A stretch of DNA of 64,000 bases from Lucifuga dentata (GCA_014773175.1 VXCM01000306.1:286501-350500); one strand, 5' to 3'; positions 48,664-62,600 are shown, numbered from the stretch's first letter. Numbers and translations: made by a program. The notes: generated from the letters alone by a model not told the origin.

Positions 48664-49176
48664 ATGACGGAAATGTTTTCAACTCTTTTTGGTCAAAATG
48701 AAGCTCAGGGACCGCCGGGTTCGTTAGCTCTGGGTTTCGGACCGGGGAAACCTCCGCCGCCTCTGCCGCAAAATCAAGTCCCCATGGCGGGTCAGATGCC
48801 ACCACAGCTCGGGGATGAAGGGCCTGCTCTGCGGAAGCCCGGAGCTATGAATGAACCTTTCTACTTACTACGCGAGCTGCCCGGTACTTTAAAAACTCCC
48901 GTTAGCTTTCTGTATTTCTCTGTTCACAACAGGCTAAATGCAGAATGAGTATATTTGTGTGAGAAGCTGGCCAGGAGAGTGTGTAAATAATGCTAACATT
49001 AGCCACCGAGACTCAGATTCATAAATGCAACTGCCTGAGAAACAAAGTCAAGTATTTGCTTCTAAGTCTCCAATGGGTTTACTATTCATACGTCTGCCCT
49101 TGTGCTTTACAGCTTATGTACTGAACTCTTAATTATCTAAAAATTAATAGGGCTGCAACAAATGATGATGATGGTG

Positions 49177-49218
<42 letters not shown>

Positions 49219-50855
49219 GTTATTATTATTGATTAATAGGCTATAGATAGATACTTTATTGATCCCGAAGGAAATTTGGGATATATGATGGTCAAGATTT
49301 TTCAGAGTTCCAGCTGTAAATAACATTTATCTTTATTTTGTTTTTAATTAATTGATTAATCTAAATAAAAATTTAAAAAATATCAACGGATACAATTCAC
49401 AGTTATATATAAATACAGCAGCACACAATCCAGGAGCAGAAACAAGCAAATGCTTATTTGTTACTTTGTTCAGCACCAGCTCAGTTTGGTAATGCTCAAT
49501 TAGGGACAATTTTTGCTGTTCCCCCACTTTAAGATAACAGTTTACTGTTACTGTTTACTGTAATGTGAAGTTTACTTAAATTTAATTTGTATGAATCTTT
49601 GTGTAGTTGGAAATGAGTTAACGGGAAACACTAACCTCATCACTCACTACAACCTGGAACATGCCTACAACAAATTCTGTGGCAAGAAGGTGAAAGAGAA
49701 GCTCAGCAATTTTCTGCCAGAGTTACCAGGTGGGTTATGGGTAAATATGGTATTCTGGTGAAGTGTCTTTCAGTCCTGTGGTTCTGTCACAAAACATATG
49801 AGCTTAGTGTTCCAAACCAAAACATTGGTAGTCATGTTGAGAACCGGGTGAAAGATGATTACACAACAGCAATAACATCCATCCTATCATTGTTATTTCT
49901 CCTCTATTCTGCAGGTATGATCGACTGTCTCGGCACTCAGGACGGCAGCTCGTTACGCTCTCTGATTGATAAGCCTCCGGTGTGTGGGAACTCCTTTAGT
50001 CCTCTGACTGGCGCTCTGCTCACAGGCTTCAGGCTGCATACCGGACCGGTACAACACACACAAACACTGACTACATAAGTGCAGAAGGAAAAGTGATTTT
50101 ACACATTGTCACATTCATTTTAAGCATAACCTTATTTGGCAAATACTTGGTTTTTCCTTCTAGAAGAAATGGCCTCATTCATGTCTCGTACTTTGAATGT
50201 CATACTTAATGCATGTGTGTGTGTGAATTTTGTTTCAGCTCCCAGAACAATACAGACTGATGCACATACAGCCTCCAAAGAAGAAGAGCAAACACAAGCA
50301 CAAACACCATCGACCGCAAGACCCGTTACCGCAAGGTACAACATAGCCTGCACATGAACACACATGTACACATCTTTGTTTTTTTTCAGGCTACTGACCC
50401 ACTTCTTTTTAACATTCCAGAAACTCCATCAGACTCTGATCCCAAGAAGAAGAAGAAAAAGAGGGATGATGATCCGGATCGGAAGAAGAAGAAGAAAGAC
50501 AAGAAAAAGAAGAAGGTAGGATATATTATCAGGAGCTGGTAGTCCATATGCCAAAATGATTTCAAGATTTACATGCCATAGCAATTTTCACCCTTATGTC
50601 TAAGCTGCCAGTTTAGTGGACAGTTCAGTGTTTCTGTTTAAAACCCTTGTGGGATCCATAATTTCACCAATTCTCACTGCTCATAGTACACATATATACA
50701 TTCTGTGCAGCCTCCTTCAGACAACATAAGCTCAGTCTCAGGAACAAACATATGTTGATTCTGTGTTTTATTGATCTGTTTCCCTACAGAACCGTCACAG
50801 TCCAGATCACCCTGGTCTCACTGGCTCACAACCCAACAGCAACAGCCTCAGATAG
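48664..50855 (+). CDS. med19: Mediator complex subunit 19
   Basis: Six exons: 48664-48883, 49607-49729, 49915-50048, 50239-50335, 50421-50515, 50790-50855; 244 residues, as in human MED19. The N terminus has the FSTLFG and LGFGPGKPPPPLP motifs. The core reads PFYLLRELPVGNELTGNTNL and HYNLEHAYNKFCGKKVKEKL, then LRSLIDKPP and GFRLHTGP. The C-terminal part is extremely Lys-rich (PPKKKSKHKHKHH, then runs of KKK) and finishes NRHSPDHPGLTGSQ. MED19 joins the Mediator middle/hook region to RNA polymerase II transcription in the nucleus. The upstream in-frame ATG at 48649 is possible, but the ATG at 48664 (MTEMFSTLFG) fits the family better. AATAAA at 51208-51213. Intron 1 contains an (ATT)n repeat and a LINE tail. 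The 3' UTR contains (GT)n tracts and a single-N duplication. Confidence 0.95.
49160..49290 (-). mobile_element. (ATT)n microsatellite plus LINE 3' tail relic
   Basis: (ATT)n spans about 49176-49230. Next to it, ATAGATACTTTATTGATCCC is, on the minus strand, the GGGATCAATAAAGTATCTAT terminus familiar from fish LINEs (Rex/L2-like). Only the 3' end is present, in med19 intron 1. Confidence 0.55.
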
Positions 50856-50871
50856 ATGGGAGCTCACTGTG

Positions 50872-50877
50872 TGCTTG

Positions 50878-50921
<44 letters not shown>

Positions 50922-50939
50922 TTTTACAGAGAATTGNTG

Positions 50940-50983
<44 letters not shown>

Positions 50984-51000
50984 TTTTACAGAGAATTGTA
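50872..51000. repeat. (GT)n with single-N duplication in med19 3' UTR
   Basis: A block with about 15 GT units, GAGAGAGAG and TTTTACAGAGAATTG occurs on both sides of one N at 50937. It is the same artefact pattern as elsewhere in the window. Confidence 0.8.
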
Positions 51001-51314
51001 TTATTGAAAATACACCATGAGAGACAGGATAAATCAAAAATTGTAAAGGTTTATATGGTGTGTGAGAGTGAAAGAAGCAGCAACGCAGTGGATGTGAGGA
51101 AGAAACATGAGAAAAACGAATGAATGAACAGGCTCTGTATGTACGACTGCACTGTATATTCCTTTTCCATTTTGTTGTGATATATTTTGGCCATAATATT
51201 GAATTCAAATAAACTTTGTTTATTATCTTTATTCTTTGTATCTGTTTAAAAACCATTTTGTTTTACTGTTGAGAGGATAACAAAACACTCTTGAGACAAG
51301 TTTTAATTCGTACT

Positions 51315-51320
51315 TTTATT
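51315..51320 (-). terminator. slc43a1: Candidate poly(A) signal of slc43a1
   Basis: TTTATT on the plus strand is AATAAA for slc43a1. It lies 102 bp from the med19 signal on the other strand. This would give slc43a1 a roughly 2.3-kb 3' UTR (51.3-53.6 kb), which contains several A/T homopolymers and a CA/GT patch but no other gene. Confidence 0.4.
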
Positions 51321-53615
51321 AAATGCACAAGGTGTGCATATTTATAGAAGGTATGATATAAAGATAAACATTTAGCAAGACATACCAAAGCTGCAACCCC
51401 AAGGGTAAAGAAAGGATTAGCCACAGTTTTGGAAGGTGTATATACTGAGGGTGGACAAATATAACACTCACGCTGCAAATAACAATTTAGTGCGTTCAAT
51501 GCACCAACATCTCAGGCTGCTGCTACTGTTGTGATGGCAGAATGTCAGATTGAATGTCAGCTTTGATAGAGGTCTATTAATATGCAGAGATCAGGTAGTT
51601 GCTGCCTAAGTTGTTGGAACTTCAGATGCAAACACAATAAGTCCAAAAATCTTTAACAGAAAAACTAAATTTGCAAAAAGCAGCAGTAGTCACAGGGAGA
51701 CCAAAACCAACAGTGAAACATTCAAACACCAAAAAAAAAAAAAAAAATNAAAAAAAAAAAAAAAAATTGACCTTTGAGCTCAATTAACACATCTGACAAA
51801 AATAACCAAATTGATATTCACTGTCTGGTTTTACAGCGTTCCTATTTCTGTTTTGGGTTTTTTTTTGTCCACCTTTTGTATGTTCTCCTGAGGAAAAGTG
51901 CTGTACTATCCACCAGCTTTACAGCCTCTGAAATCTGCTTTGGTTTACCAGGAAAGACATTTGGCACATGTCTTTTCTACATTCACTTCTACTGCAGTAA
52001 AGCCAGAATGACAGCAAAGGCACTGCACTCACAGTCCTCTTCCTCCTTAGTGTCATAATGTGACATGTTTAGATATGAGGAAGAACAAGTGAGCAGAAGA
52101 GAAATCCATCAGACAAGAATCGAAAGCTGTGCTGGATTTGTCCTGGCACTGAAATAAACTTTGGACTGAGCACCAAAAAAAAAAAAAAAAAAAAAAAAAA
52201 GCATAAATTGTCCATCACAAACTAATTTCATAAGTCTGGATGATACAGAACATGGCTGAATATTTCTGGAAAGGCTGAAATCAGGGGATCAAAGGTGGTA
52301 CTCATGTATTAGCATCTCACAGGTACGCATATACATATATATATAGTAAATCAAGCAAAAACTGTATTAATATATAAGAAACACCTGTTCTATTTACAGA
52401 AATCCTTTAGCTAGAGTTTCTTACTCCAAAATAGACAACAAAAAGAAAAAAGGCATAAGCAGAATACATAGTGAATCATCTGAGGAGCAATTACTACAAA
52501 ATAACTTTTGCTGGTATTTAAACAACCGCTCCCCTTTTTAATGCTAGTGAGGCTATAGTACAAAAACACTTAAATACATATTTTATACACACACTAGTTC
52601 ATTTCTGTGCATAAAGCAGTACAAAGTGATAACACTGACATACTCTGTCTGAATTTTAAAATCAGTCATATTTTTCTTTGTGAAATTTCCTTAAAATATG
52701 TTTTCTACATATAAAAATTCCAGAAATGCAAAGGCTGAATCAATTTCACCTCTACAGAATGTGAATACACAAGCAAAAAAAAATCTGTCCTGATTTCATT
52801 TCTCAGCATGGGTAGCTGATAATCTAAACTATTCATATTTATTTGTAGTGAAAAACATGGACAGACAAAGGAATCGAAAGCAGGATTATGTAAAAAAGCC
52901 CTTTGTCATAATTGGCAAAATGAGCTGGGCTTTGAAAATACCCAAATAGCTTCTTCTTCATACATACCAGGAGTCTGGTATTCAGCTTTTCAGAGGCTTT
53001 CATATTGGTTTTTTTATATGCTGTTTATAGCATATTCTTTGTTTCATGCTTTAAAATTTTAGCATTTGTGGAGGGAATTACATTAGAGACAGCACAGCAT
53101 AAATGTTTGCTTCATTAAGCGCACCTGTGAGAAAATATGGAAATAGAAAGAGCTGTTAGCTGTTCTTTGGTGTAAGCTATGATTGCAATGATTAAATCAA
53201 GTCTCTGAAAACTATATTAGCAGTATTTCAAGTACCATGATAACCGTGGTCTAACACGGAGGTCATACCAGGTTGTGTGTGTGTGCACCTGTGAGTGAAA
53301 TCTATGGCTTTTAATCATGCTAATCTGGTTCTTTAAGTTAAACCAAAATAAATAAAATAAAAAAAACAGCAAAATATGATGATGACAGCATCTCATGAAT
53401 CACCTCAGCATGAACATTAATGTCTAACTCCCAGTCATTACAAAAAAAAAAAAAAAAAAAAAGGGATTATTTGCTCTGACATGGTCTGCAGAAACACTGG
53501 CCAAAAATAAATGGAATATCAAAACCAAACATATCTGACTGAGTACATTTCCAGAGTTGATTTTGAAGGCACCTACAAAAATATACTGTATGTTACAATC
53601 CAATGTGACGACACT

Positions 53616-56600
53616 TTAGGCCTCCACGGCACCGATGCCGTTCCTGTGCTTGTAGCCATTGGCTTCAGTGTGGTTGAGCGCCTGTATCTCCTCACTGAGC
53701 GCCTGTTTGTCTCTGGCCTCTTTTTCCCTCAGCAGTCGTCTGCGGTGGTAGAACAGGTAACCCGGCAAAAAGAAGCCAGCCAATGAGAAGATCAGCAAGC
53801 CCAGGTTGATCTGAGGGATCATTTATGATAGAAAACACGATGAGTTGATCAATCATTAAAGGATGTGTTGTTTTCTCAATGAAAATAACAAATATCTGTA
53901 ATTTACACTGTCAAGGCTAAAGTATACATAATTTGACATTGTGACAAAAACAAGAAATAGATCATTCTGTGGGTTTGTTTCACCCTTAAAACACAAAGGA
54001 AAGTGTACAGAAAGGTTGTCAATAATTAAAGGCCCTGCATACCCACACAGGTGTTCTCAGTAAAAGTAGCTGTGGATGGGTGGAGCAATTCTGGTAGTTT
54101 CCACGTCACCAAACTCCATGTACTTAAAAGAATCATTCAAAAAAAAAAAAAAAACCCTNAAAAAAAAAACCCTAACAACAAATCTTTATAGGAGGGTCTT
54201 TGAGATGTCAATCCACCCACACAGTCCTGACGATACTTTGCCAAATTAAGTGAAAATGCCTGTGAAGGTGTTTCCTGGGTGGGCAGAGCCTTTAAATTGG
54301 ACTAAAACATGGATTTTCTTGTATGATGTGTGCAGGCCTGTGCAGAGGAATGTCATGACTGTGTGTCCTCACCCAGTAGGCATCTCCGTTTAATGGTCCA
54401 ACCATGGCCATGAAGAGTGGCTGCTGCAGCAGAGCAACCACAGCGCTGATCATGGACTGGAGGCCTGTCAGGGTGCCAAAGTGGTTGGATGGGTAGCTGT
54501 GGGGGACATTGCTGATTAGTTTTTAACACAAAAAGAGACTGATTACTGATGGCAACAATATATACAAAAAATGAGCTGATGCTTTCTGCACTGGACATTA
54601 AATGTAATTTGGCTATGATGAAACTGACCAAAACAACAAACCACAATTGTTTGATTTTCTGTCTGTGTGTATTCTGTTGTGTGTATTCTGTGAGCTGTGA
54701 TACTGGATGGTGTTTTAATTTCTGCAGTACTCACACAGCAGCATAAAGGCCTCCGCAGCAGGAATGCATGAAGCCTCGGACCATCGTGTGGAGGATGAAG
54801 GTCAAGATCTAGCGCAACAACAATAAAAGAGAAAAGCAGCAAGACAGTCAGTGGATCTGGCACCAACAGTGGTGGTGTATTTATTCTTTGTTTTCTTGTT
54901 CTCTGGCTAACATATTGAGTGTGTTCATGTGTGTGTGTGACTATATGGTACCTGTAGAGGCAGGTTGTCAATGAGACAACAGCATCCAAAGGCGATCAGC
55001 AGCATGTTGGTGAGGATAAAGGCCCTCATGGCGTTGGTCACCTTCTGGATCTTACGGTCTCTCTTTGGCCGACTGGACTTACTAATGTAAGAACAACAAC
55101 AAAAAAAAAAAAAAAAAAAAAAAAAANGCGTGTCTTACAACATTACTGGATCACTATTGTTATTGATTTTGTTTGATTGAACAATCTGTAAAACTGATTG
55201 CGTACCTCTGCTCTGTGCCTGCAGGGGTACTCTTCTCATCGCACTCCTTCATCTTCCAGTCCATAATATAACCGATGAGAGGACAGGTGACCAGGCACAG
55301 CAGCTGCAAAGTGCCAAAGATGGACGAGTAGAAACTCACTGAGGGAAAGAGGGGAATATGAAGATGTCAAACCCAAGCAAACACAAATTAGGACTCTGAT
55401 AGATACTGGATATTGATTTCGATTTGTTGTCTGGATTAGTTACATCAAGATCACAAAAGTTACATTCAGTATACATATTTATAACTGCTCACCTTTTTCT
55501 TCTTCTTCAATCACCAGCTCATTAGATGCTGTAATGAAAAACTCCTTGGTGTCATGAACGCATCAATGATTCTGACATATAACACTAACAAGCAGCATTT
55601 GTAACTGTGATTGACAGTTGGACACTCACGATGTGGGTCGCCATGGGTAACCAGGAACTCCAGCATTTTGTTCATTGCACCCATGAAGAAGATGACTCTC
55701 AACTGAGACATTCCCATGGTGACCAGACTCCATAGGAAGATTGGGGACAACACTGACCGACGGAAGGGAACAGAATCTGAAAGAAGAGAGACAACTTAGA
55801 GGTTTGTTGTTTGTTGTCTCCATAAAGCTTTAGATTTAAGGGTCTTACCACTGAAATTCTAATAAACAGACATACAGTATGTTATGTAGAAAGGCAATGT
55901 ATATCCAGTCTTCCAAGTCAACTAAGCAGTTATGTCACAGGATATAGAAAATTTCTTGCAGTCAAAGACTGAGATCATAATCAGATTCAAACAGGATATA
56001 GGGTGGATGTGTGTGTGTGTTTGTGTGTGTGTATATGCTGACTCACTGGGTGCAGCTTCAGGCCCAGAAGGTAGTTTTTCTAAAGAATGGCGAACATCCC
56101 CATTTTTGTGGCTCAGTCTGTCTGCTGCAATCTTCTGGTCGCTTACAGGTGGCTCTTTTATTGTGATCATACTGTTACACACAAACACACATAATGGGGT
56201 TGGATAGGTGGCATAAAGTAGAGAGTTTACGGTAAAATTCTTTCTTTACATCAGCAATGATTCTTCAAGCAGCATTTGTCTGTGGCAAGATGAACACCAG
56301 CCTGGCAGCCATGCTCACCTGTAGTCTACCTCATCAGGTGTTGGGAAACCCTCTGCAGGCCAGTTAAGGAAGCAATTGCAAAAGACAAATGCAGCAAGAC
56401 CTGCCCACATCCACATGATCACCCGGAAAGACAAGCCAGCATCGTAGATCAGCTGGGAGGAGGAGAAGGGAGAAGGGCTAGTGTTATAACATTTAAATAC
56501 AGATAGTGACAGTTTGAATCACGTTCTATCTGACTGCACTTCACCTGTCTGTGGTTTGCAGACCACAGACATATCCCCAAGACAACAATTAATTGCTAAT

Positions 56601-59600
56601 CCTGTGGCAATATTGTGTGTTGAAGAAAAGAGTGTAAAGCAGAGTGAGTCTGTATTGTTGTGTATTTCTACTAATGCAAGCTTTGTGTGTCACCTTGACT
56701 CCAGGGAAGGTGATGGCAGAGGACGCATAGGAGCCGATCATTAGAGACATGATGGTGGAGCTCAGAGCACCAAACATGTTGGGGAGCTGCAGGGACAGAA
56801 GACGGAAAAATCAGGAACAAATATTACAGACGGACACAAGGAATGGCAGCTGTTACACTAATAAAACAGGTATTTCAGCAAACTGAAATACATCCAGCAT
56901 GTATTTGCACTGCTTATCCAGACTCAAAGTGTACAGTAGTTTAACAAAGTTCCAGTAAGTCATCTTGAACACCAGAGGGCAGCGCTGCTTTAACAGGGAA
57001 CCAACGCCCCTGTGAACTGTTGCACCTACAGCCTTAACTAAGTCTTATTTCCCCCTGCAGGGTAGATTCATTAAAACCATATTAGTTTCCATGTTATGAG
57101 GGAACAAGAAACAAAGCCATGACCCAGTTTGGGTCCTGACCCTTTGCTTCAACTATAGTCTGATGTACTCTGACACACATTCGTGGTCATTGTTTTTACA
57201 ATTTCCAGAAATTCTTACGGTTTGGATTAACATCATGGAAGCTGATCTATAGTTTGCTCTCGATAACTTTATTGGCTTGATGGAGCCAGGCGTGGGCATG
57301 TATGAAACATGTCAAAGGGGACAAGGTAGCGGGCACCAGGCACTAAGCACATCATATATTAGGTCAACCTATTTACAGTAGTAAGAAGATTAGAAAACAT
57401 AACAATGACTTACTGTGCTGCCAACACTCTTTTGATTAGACTTTTAAATGGGTCAATCATGATTATAAAATCACGTGTGGGTCTTTTGGTGGGGTGTATG
57501 ACAAGCTGACCATGATTTTCCAAACTACTGTTGTTGTCGCTCAATCTTCCTGCTGGTTCAAGGTTTGTTTACAGAGTTGTGTCCGTCTTTTCCCCACAGT
57601 TGTGTGCACTTTCTACACTCATGGCCTTAAGTGAAAAAGTGAAATTGTGAACAGAAGCAATAATGATTTTTTTTTCAAGATTGGATTTTTGCAGAGTATT
57701 TCACTGTAAATTTGGTTGCATCAAGTATAACCAGTAGCTGAGAAATCTGTTTCCGATTACCCCAGAACTTTTTATCATGAAATCCTGCTGTCTGAAAACT
57801 CTACAGTTGTATATCATTGTACTTTAAGTTGTTGCACTGACGTATTTAACACAGACCTGCTGCATTTGTATGGGTTTAAATAATTTCCAGAAGAGTTTCC
57901 AGGAAATTTATTATCCCTGAGTTACATTCCTAGAGAGCTCCTGGCTCCATGCCAAAATGTAAAGCTGTAGGATATGGGGGATGGTTCATATGTTGCTTTT
58001 CTGTGAAATAGCTTATGGGTGTTTGTGTGACATCGTATGTTTCTGGAGATTAGTAGGTGTGTACGCTATTGTAATAGCGACGGGCTAGCAGCTAGGTATA
58101 TGCTGCAGGGGGCAACACGGGGTCACTTTGAGGTGGCACAGTGAGAATGGCAGGTAAAAAAAACACTTTCCTGATGATGTTCTGTAGATCAGCTGGCTGT
58201 CTGAACGAGATGGAAAACATCCCAGAGAACACCCGTCCCCATTCATCTTTTCTGAGAATCAAAAATACTTCACATCTCATCCATGAGATCTACAACCTGG
58301 ACTCTGGCTGATTTCTGGAATGAAGGCGAGAAGATCCTCTGTGCACACAGAGGAGTTTGCATCTCTTACTGATGTTAAAGCAAAGATATTCCAGCCATGT
58401 AATGTCAGGTAACTGATGTGTGCTTTCAAGCTGTTGAAGACTAATGGTCAGAACATATGTATGAGCATGCGAATGTAACTTGTGTGTGAGGGAGAAAGCA
58501 AAGAAGAGACAGCATGTGTATGTGAGCGCAATTCCCAGTACTTTGTTCTGGCAGTTCTCGTAAAGTACATATTTCACACATTGCCTCGTAGCATATGTGC
58601 TGCATGCCAACACTGCCGGGGGAAGTGGACAGTAACACGTGACCGAGTGGAGGCACACAAGGGTCAACTGGAATCACAAAGTCACACAATGCAGCTTTGA
58701 CTTTTCACTTGTCATGACAAATCAGTGAAGCTTCTACTCCTGCTGTGCTCACTCACTTGGGTGTTGTCAGACTTGGCTTTGAGTCTAACAAATTTAATTA
58801 ATTGCAAAGGGAAATGGCCAACTTAACAATAGGCTTAATGAGCACTGAAATGTAAATGCAGCACTGAAGCAGAAGAGGCAGAATATGGGTTTATAAAGTT
58901 AAATGAAGAAAGAGAGAAATAAGGGGGGAGGGGGGATTTAAAGAAAAGCAAACATTTAACAAACATTAAAGGACCATACCACCCATTTTGCATGTTTAAG
59001 CCTAATATATTAAATTTTCATACAAGTAAGGTTACTGACAATCATCTCCCAAAGGATAAAACCGTATTTCAGCTTTCCTGATATTTTGCAAAATCTCTTA
59101 AGCTTTCAAAATTAAATATTCAAGTGATACACCCACCTTAAAAATTGATGTGTCACCTATTAATAGTTAGCCTTATGAAGTTACGGTTATTTAAATTTTA
59201 AAAATAGAAGAAATGGAGGTCTTCTTTTGGGACTATATTCCCCTGTGGAGACATACATTCACTCCCTGCTTTTTATTGTGCTTAAACGCTAAAACTACAT
59301 AACTTCTAAAAAAAACCTGAATACACAGGTTGTTCATGATGATGGATTACCTATCCCAAGAACGTTTCAAGTATCAACAAGTTGATTTTAATAGCGTACC
59401 AGATTGAACTGAAACCAATGGTGGTCTGAAAAAAAAATGTTTTAACTCACCGTTCCAGTACTATGCTTTGGGAAATGATTATCAGTAATGTTACTTGTAT
59501 GAAAAGTGAATATGTTAGGCTCAAACATGCAAAATGGGTGATATGGTCCTTTAAGTAACAATGTTCTTGTAACTGTTGCAAGATAGCAGTTGCTCACATC

Positions 59601-62600
59601 ATTAATGTGTGATATGTAATGTGTGAATTTTTAAATAAATGTTTCACATTACTTTGTCAAATTATGTTAAATAATTTCATATGCCATTTTTCAAGCATCT
59701 TTAACAAGAGCATTTCAATCGCTTTGTGTCATCACAGGCCAAGACTAAAACTTGTGACATACACTACAGGCCAGAAGTATGAAGCCACCCCAGATTTAAA
59801 AAAAACAAAAAAAACAACAAAAATAAAAAAAAAACATCAATACAGTTTGTTTTACAATTTATTGCACAGGAAATGACAAAAATATATAAAATAAATGTAA
59901 CTAATTAGTTTTCAAGAAGAATTTGTCAATATGAGCACATTATGTAGCCACTATGGCTTAAGAAATGATGTTTAATGAAGGCATGCCCAGTCTGTATTAG
60001 TGCACTGGCACTCCAGTTGTGTTCCAACGCCCTTGTCCAAACTCCCTTGCTTATGTGTTTCGACATTCTATTCAATAGCCTGCTGTCTGCCTTCTCCCAC
60101 ATCATTTTGGGATTAACTTGTACACAGTGTGCTCATGCTAAATCTGGGAGTGACCTCAAACCTATGGCCTGTCGTGTAAATTCAGTAAGAAACAATGGAA
60201 AGCATTTTTCTCATTGGTGTGTACTGGCACAGCTACTACTAAATCTATTTCTGTGACAGTAAAGGCAGGAAGGTGAAACTCTGACAAACTCATGCATACT
60301 TATCATACATCACTATTAATTTAATTATGATGGTTTAAAGTTTACAAGCCTTTGGCAAAGATACAGGGTAAAACAGGTACAGTTAATACAGGTGATTAAT
60401 CTGCAAGTTATTCAAATGAGTCACCATCACAGGAGCTATGAGATGTTCCTTGCAGCATAAAAACTTTTGACTTTTTGTACATTGTGATATTTGCATGTTG
60501 AATTATGCCTGCTCCACACTGAGCCGCTGACTGACTCAGGCTTTACAAACTTCCAAACCTCCCAAGAAGCAGCCCAGAATTTTGCGCCAACTTTTTTTTT
60601 TTCAAATCCATCACTATTTGTTGTGTGTAGTTTGACTAGCACGACTCTGACTCATAAAGTCTTTTTTGCTGACTGACCAGCTAAACAGGAGCTGTGAGAC
60701 CCAGTCATTCATAATTTCCCTCCCTGTTATCTGGATTAAACCCACTAACCTTGTGGTCACAAGCTTCCTGCTCTGACTTTTAGGCTCCTGCTGAGGGACA
60801 CAGTTCAGCTGAGGAATTTATATTTTATGCCCTCATTAGCAACATGCCTTTATGATCTGTTCTATAAGAGGTGGCAGGCCTTTCAGACGTATATCCAGAA
60901 TCTTTCTGTGCTCCCTTTGAACTAGTTGACTGGCTCGCAACTTTTTAAATGTATATGGTAGGATACCCAGGTTTTTATTTATTTATTTATTTATTTATTT
61001 TTTAATCTATTTATTTATTTTTCTCTCTCGATCAGACAGATGGGTTTTGGGAGGGTGGGAGGTTTACATATAGATACATAGAAAAATTGGTAAATTATCT
61101 GTTACAGTTTATATGATTTGAATATCTTCATCTTTCCTTCACCTAATAAAGTGTTGCTGATAAAGCAACATGCCTTGATGAATTATTATATGCACATACT
61201 GCAGATACAGTCCTTCCCTTTAATCAGCAATCTTCAAATTTTTCCTTAAAACCAGTTTGTCTCTTGCTTCCTGAAAATTGATTCCAGCCATGTGATGTCA
61301 GCTAACTGATGTTTGCTTTCAAGCTGTAACAGTTAAAGACTCACGGTTGGAACATGTGTGTATGAGTGTGTGTATGAATGTAACTCACTTCTCCGCCACC
61401 TTCTAGGATTGTTTGTATGCTGTGATAATTAGAGCAATAATTAGAGCAGCTGATTATATGTAACTGATTATACTGAACTACCTAAAGTAGGACACTTTTC
61501 CTTGATCAGCAATTGATCAAGGTGCCATGCTAATGCACGTGTGCTGTTCTCTCATCAACTCTACAGAGCAGAGAGTTTGGTCAATGCTGTTAAACCCAAA
61601 GTAAATAAAGACAAGGAAGAGTGAGAGAAGTCAGATGGGTACAAAGATGGAAGGAGAGTTAAATATTTAATCATATAATCTTCTGCTTATGCAAGTGTAA
61701 TTAATAGGAAAGAATGAGCATGGAGCTAGCTATGTCAATTATTTCTTCATGTGCGTTTTTGTGTTACTGGCAAATCACATCCTTAAAGGAAGCAAAATCA
61801 GGTTTTGATATTTTGATGTTTGAATTTTCTGAGTGCTGTGAGACTTAGGCTGATTCACTGTTTCAATAAGGATGCAGAGCCTGAGAGTGATATTCTTCAC
61901 GCGTGCCAAAATTTGCATATCTACATTGCCAGAACTCATCATTCTGTGTGTGTGCATATATGTGTGTTACCATGATTCTCATGAAAGTGAGGCCCCATGC
62001 AATACCCATAGCTAACTGTAAAGTAGCTGATCGACCATTAAGATGAAGAGCGGTTATCTGCTTTTTTTTTTAATGCAGAGTCAGGGTATAATCCACACAG
62101 GATCTCTATGGAGTCATCTCTCCATATTCACCTTTGACCTTCATTATCTTTGTTTCATGTTCATGTCCTGGTGTGTACATAACCATTTACACACATTGGT
62201 TAATCCACGTGTGCACACCGTCATGCAGAGTTGAAAAGGCTTTGGGTCGATTTTTTTGCTGACTGATGGAGAGAAACTGGAAAGAGGAAAAGCACTCGGG
62301 AGAGAATGGGAAGAAGAGAAAGAGGGAGACAGGAAGGAAGTAAAAGAGAGAGAACATAAACATAGAAGAGTCAGATCAAGGGTGGCCTTGAGAGTTTTGG
62401 ATAAAGGTGAGTAGGCAGAGCTTTGAGGAGGGTGTGTGGTAAGCGACAGCTTGTTATTGGTGGGTACAAACTTTCCATATGAGAGAAGTCGTGTGCAGCT
62501 CAGATGGAAACACTGTCACACGCACATTCGCACGCGCACTGTCCTGACACAAAGTACAAACCTAAATACTTGAAAGGACACAGAGGCAGCGCCAAACATA

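Noticed and set aside
49144..49326. Poly-asparagine open frame
   Set aside because: It is the (ATT)n microsatellite in med19 intron 1 read on the other strand.
54543..54989. 148-residue minus-strand open frame
   Set aside because: It reads slc43a1 exon 54735-54808 out of frame and runs into intron; the correct frame is given by neighbouring exons.
59755..60260. Complete Tc1 element
   Set aside because: Only one weak terminus-like sequence is visible; no right inverted terminus, TA duplication or transposase piece could be matched.
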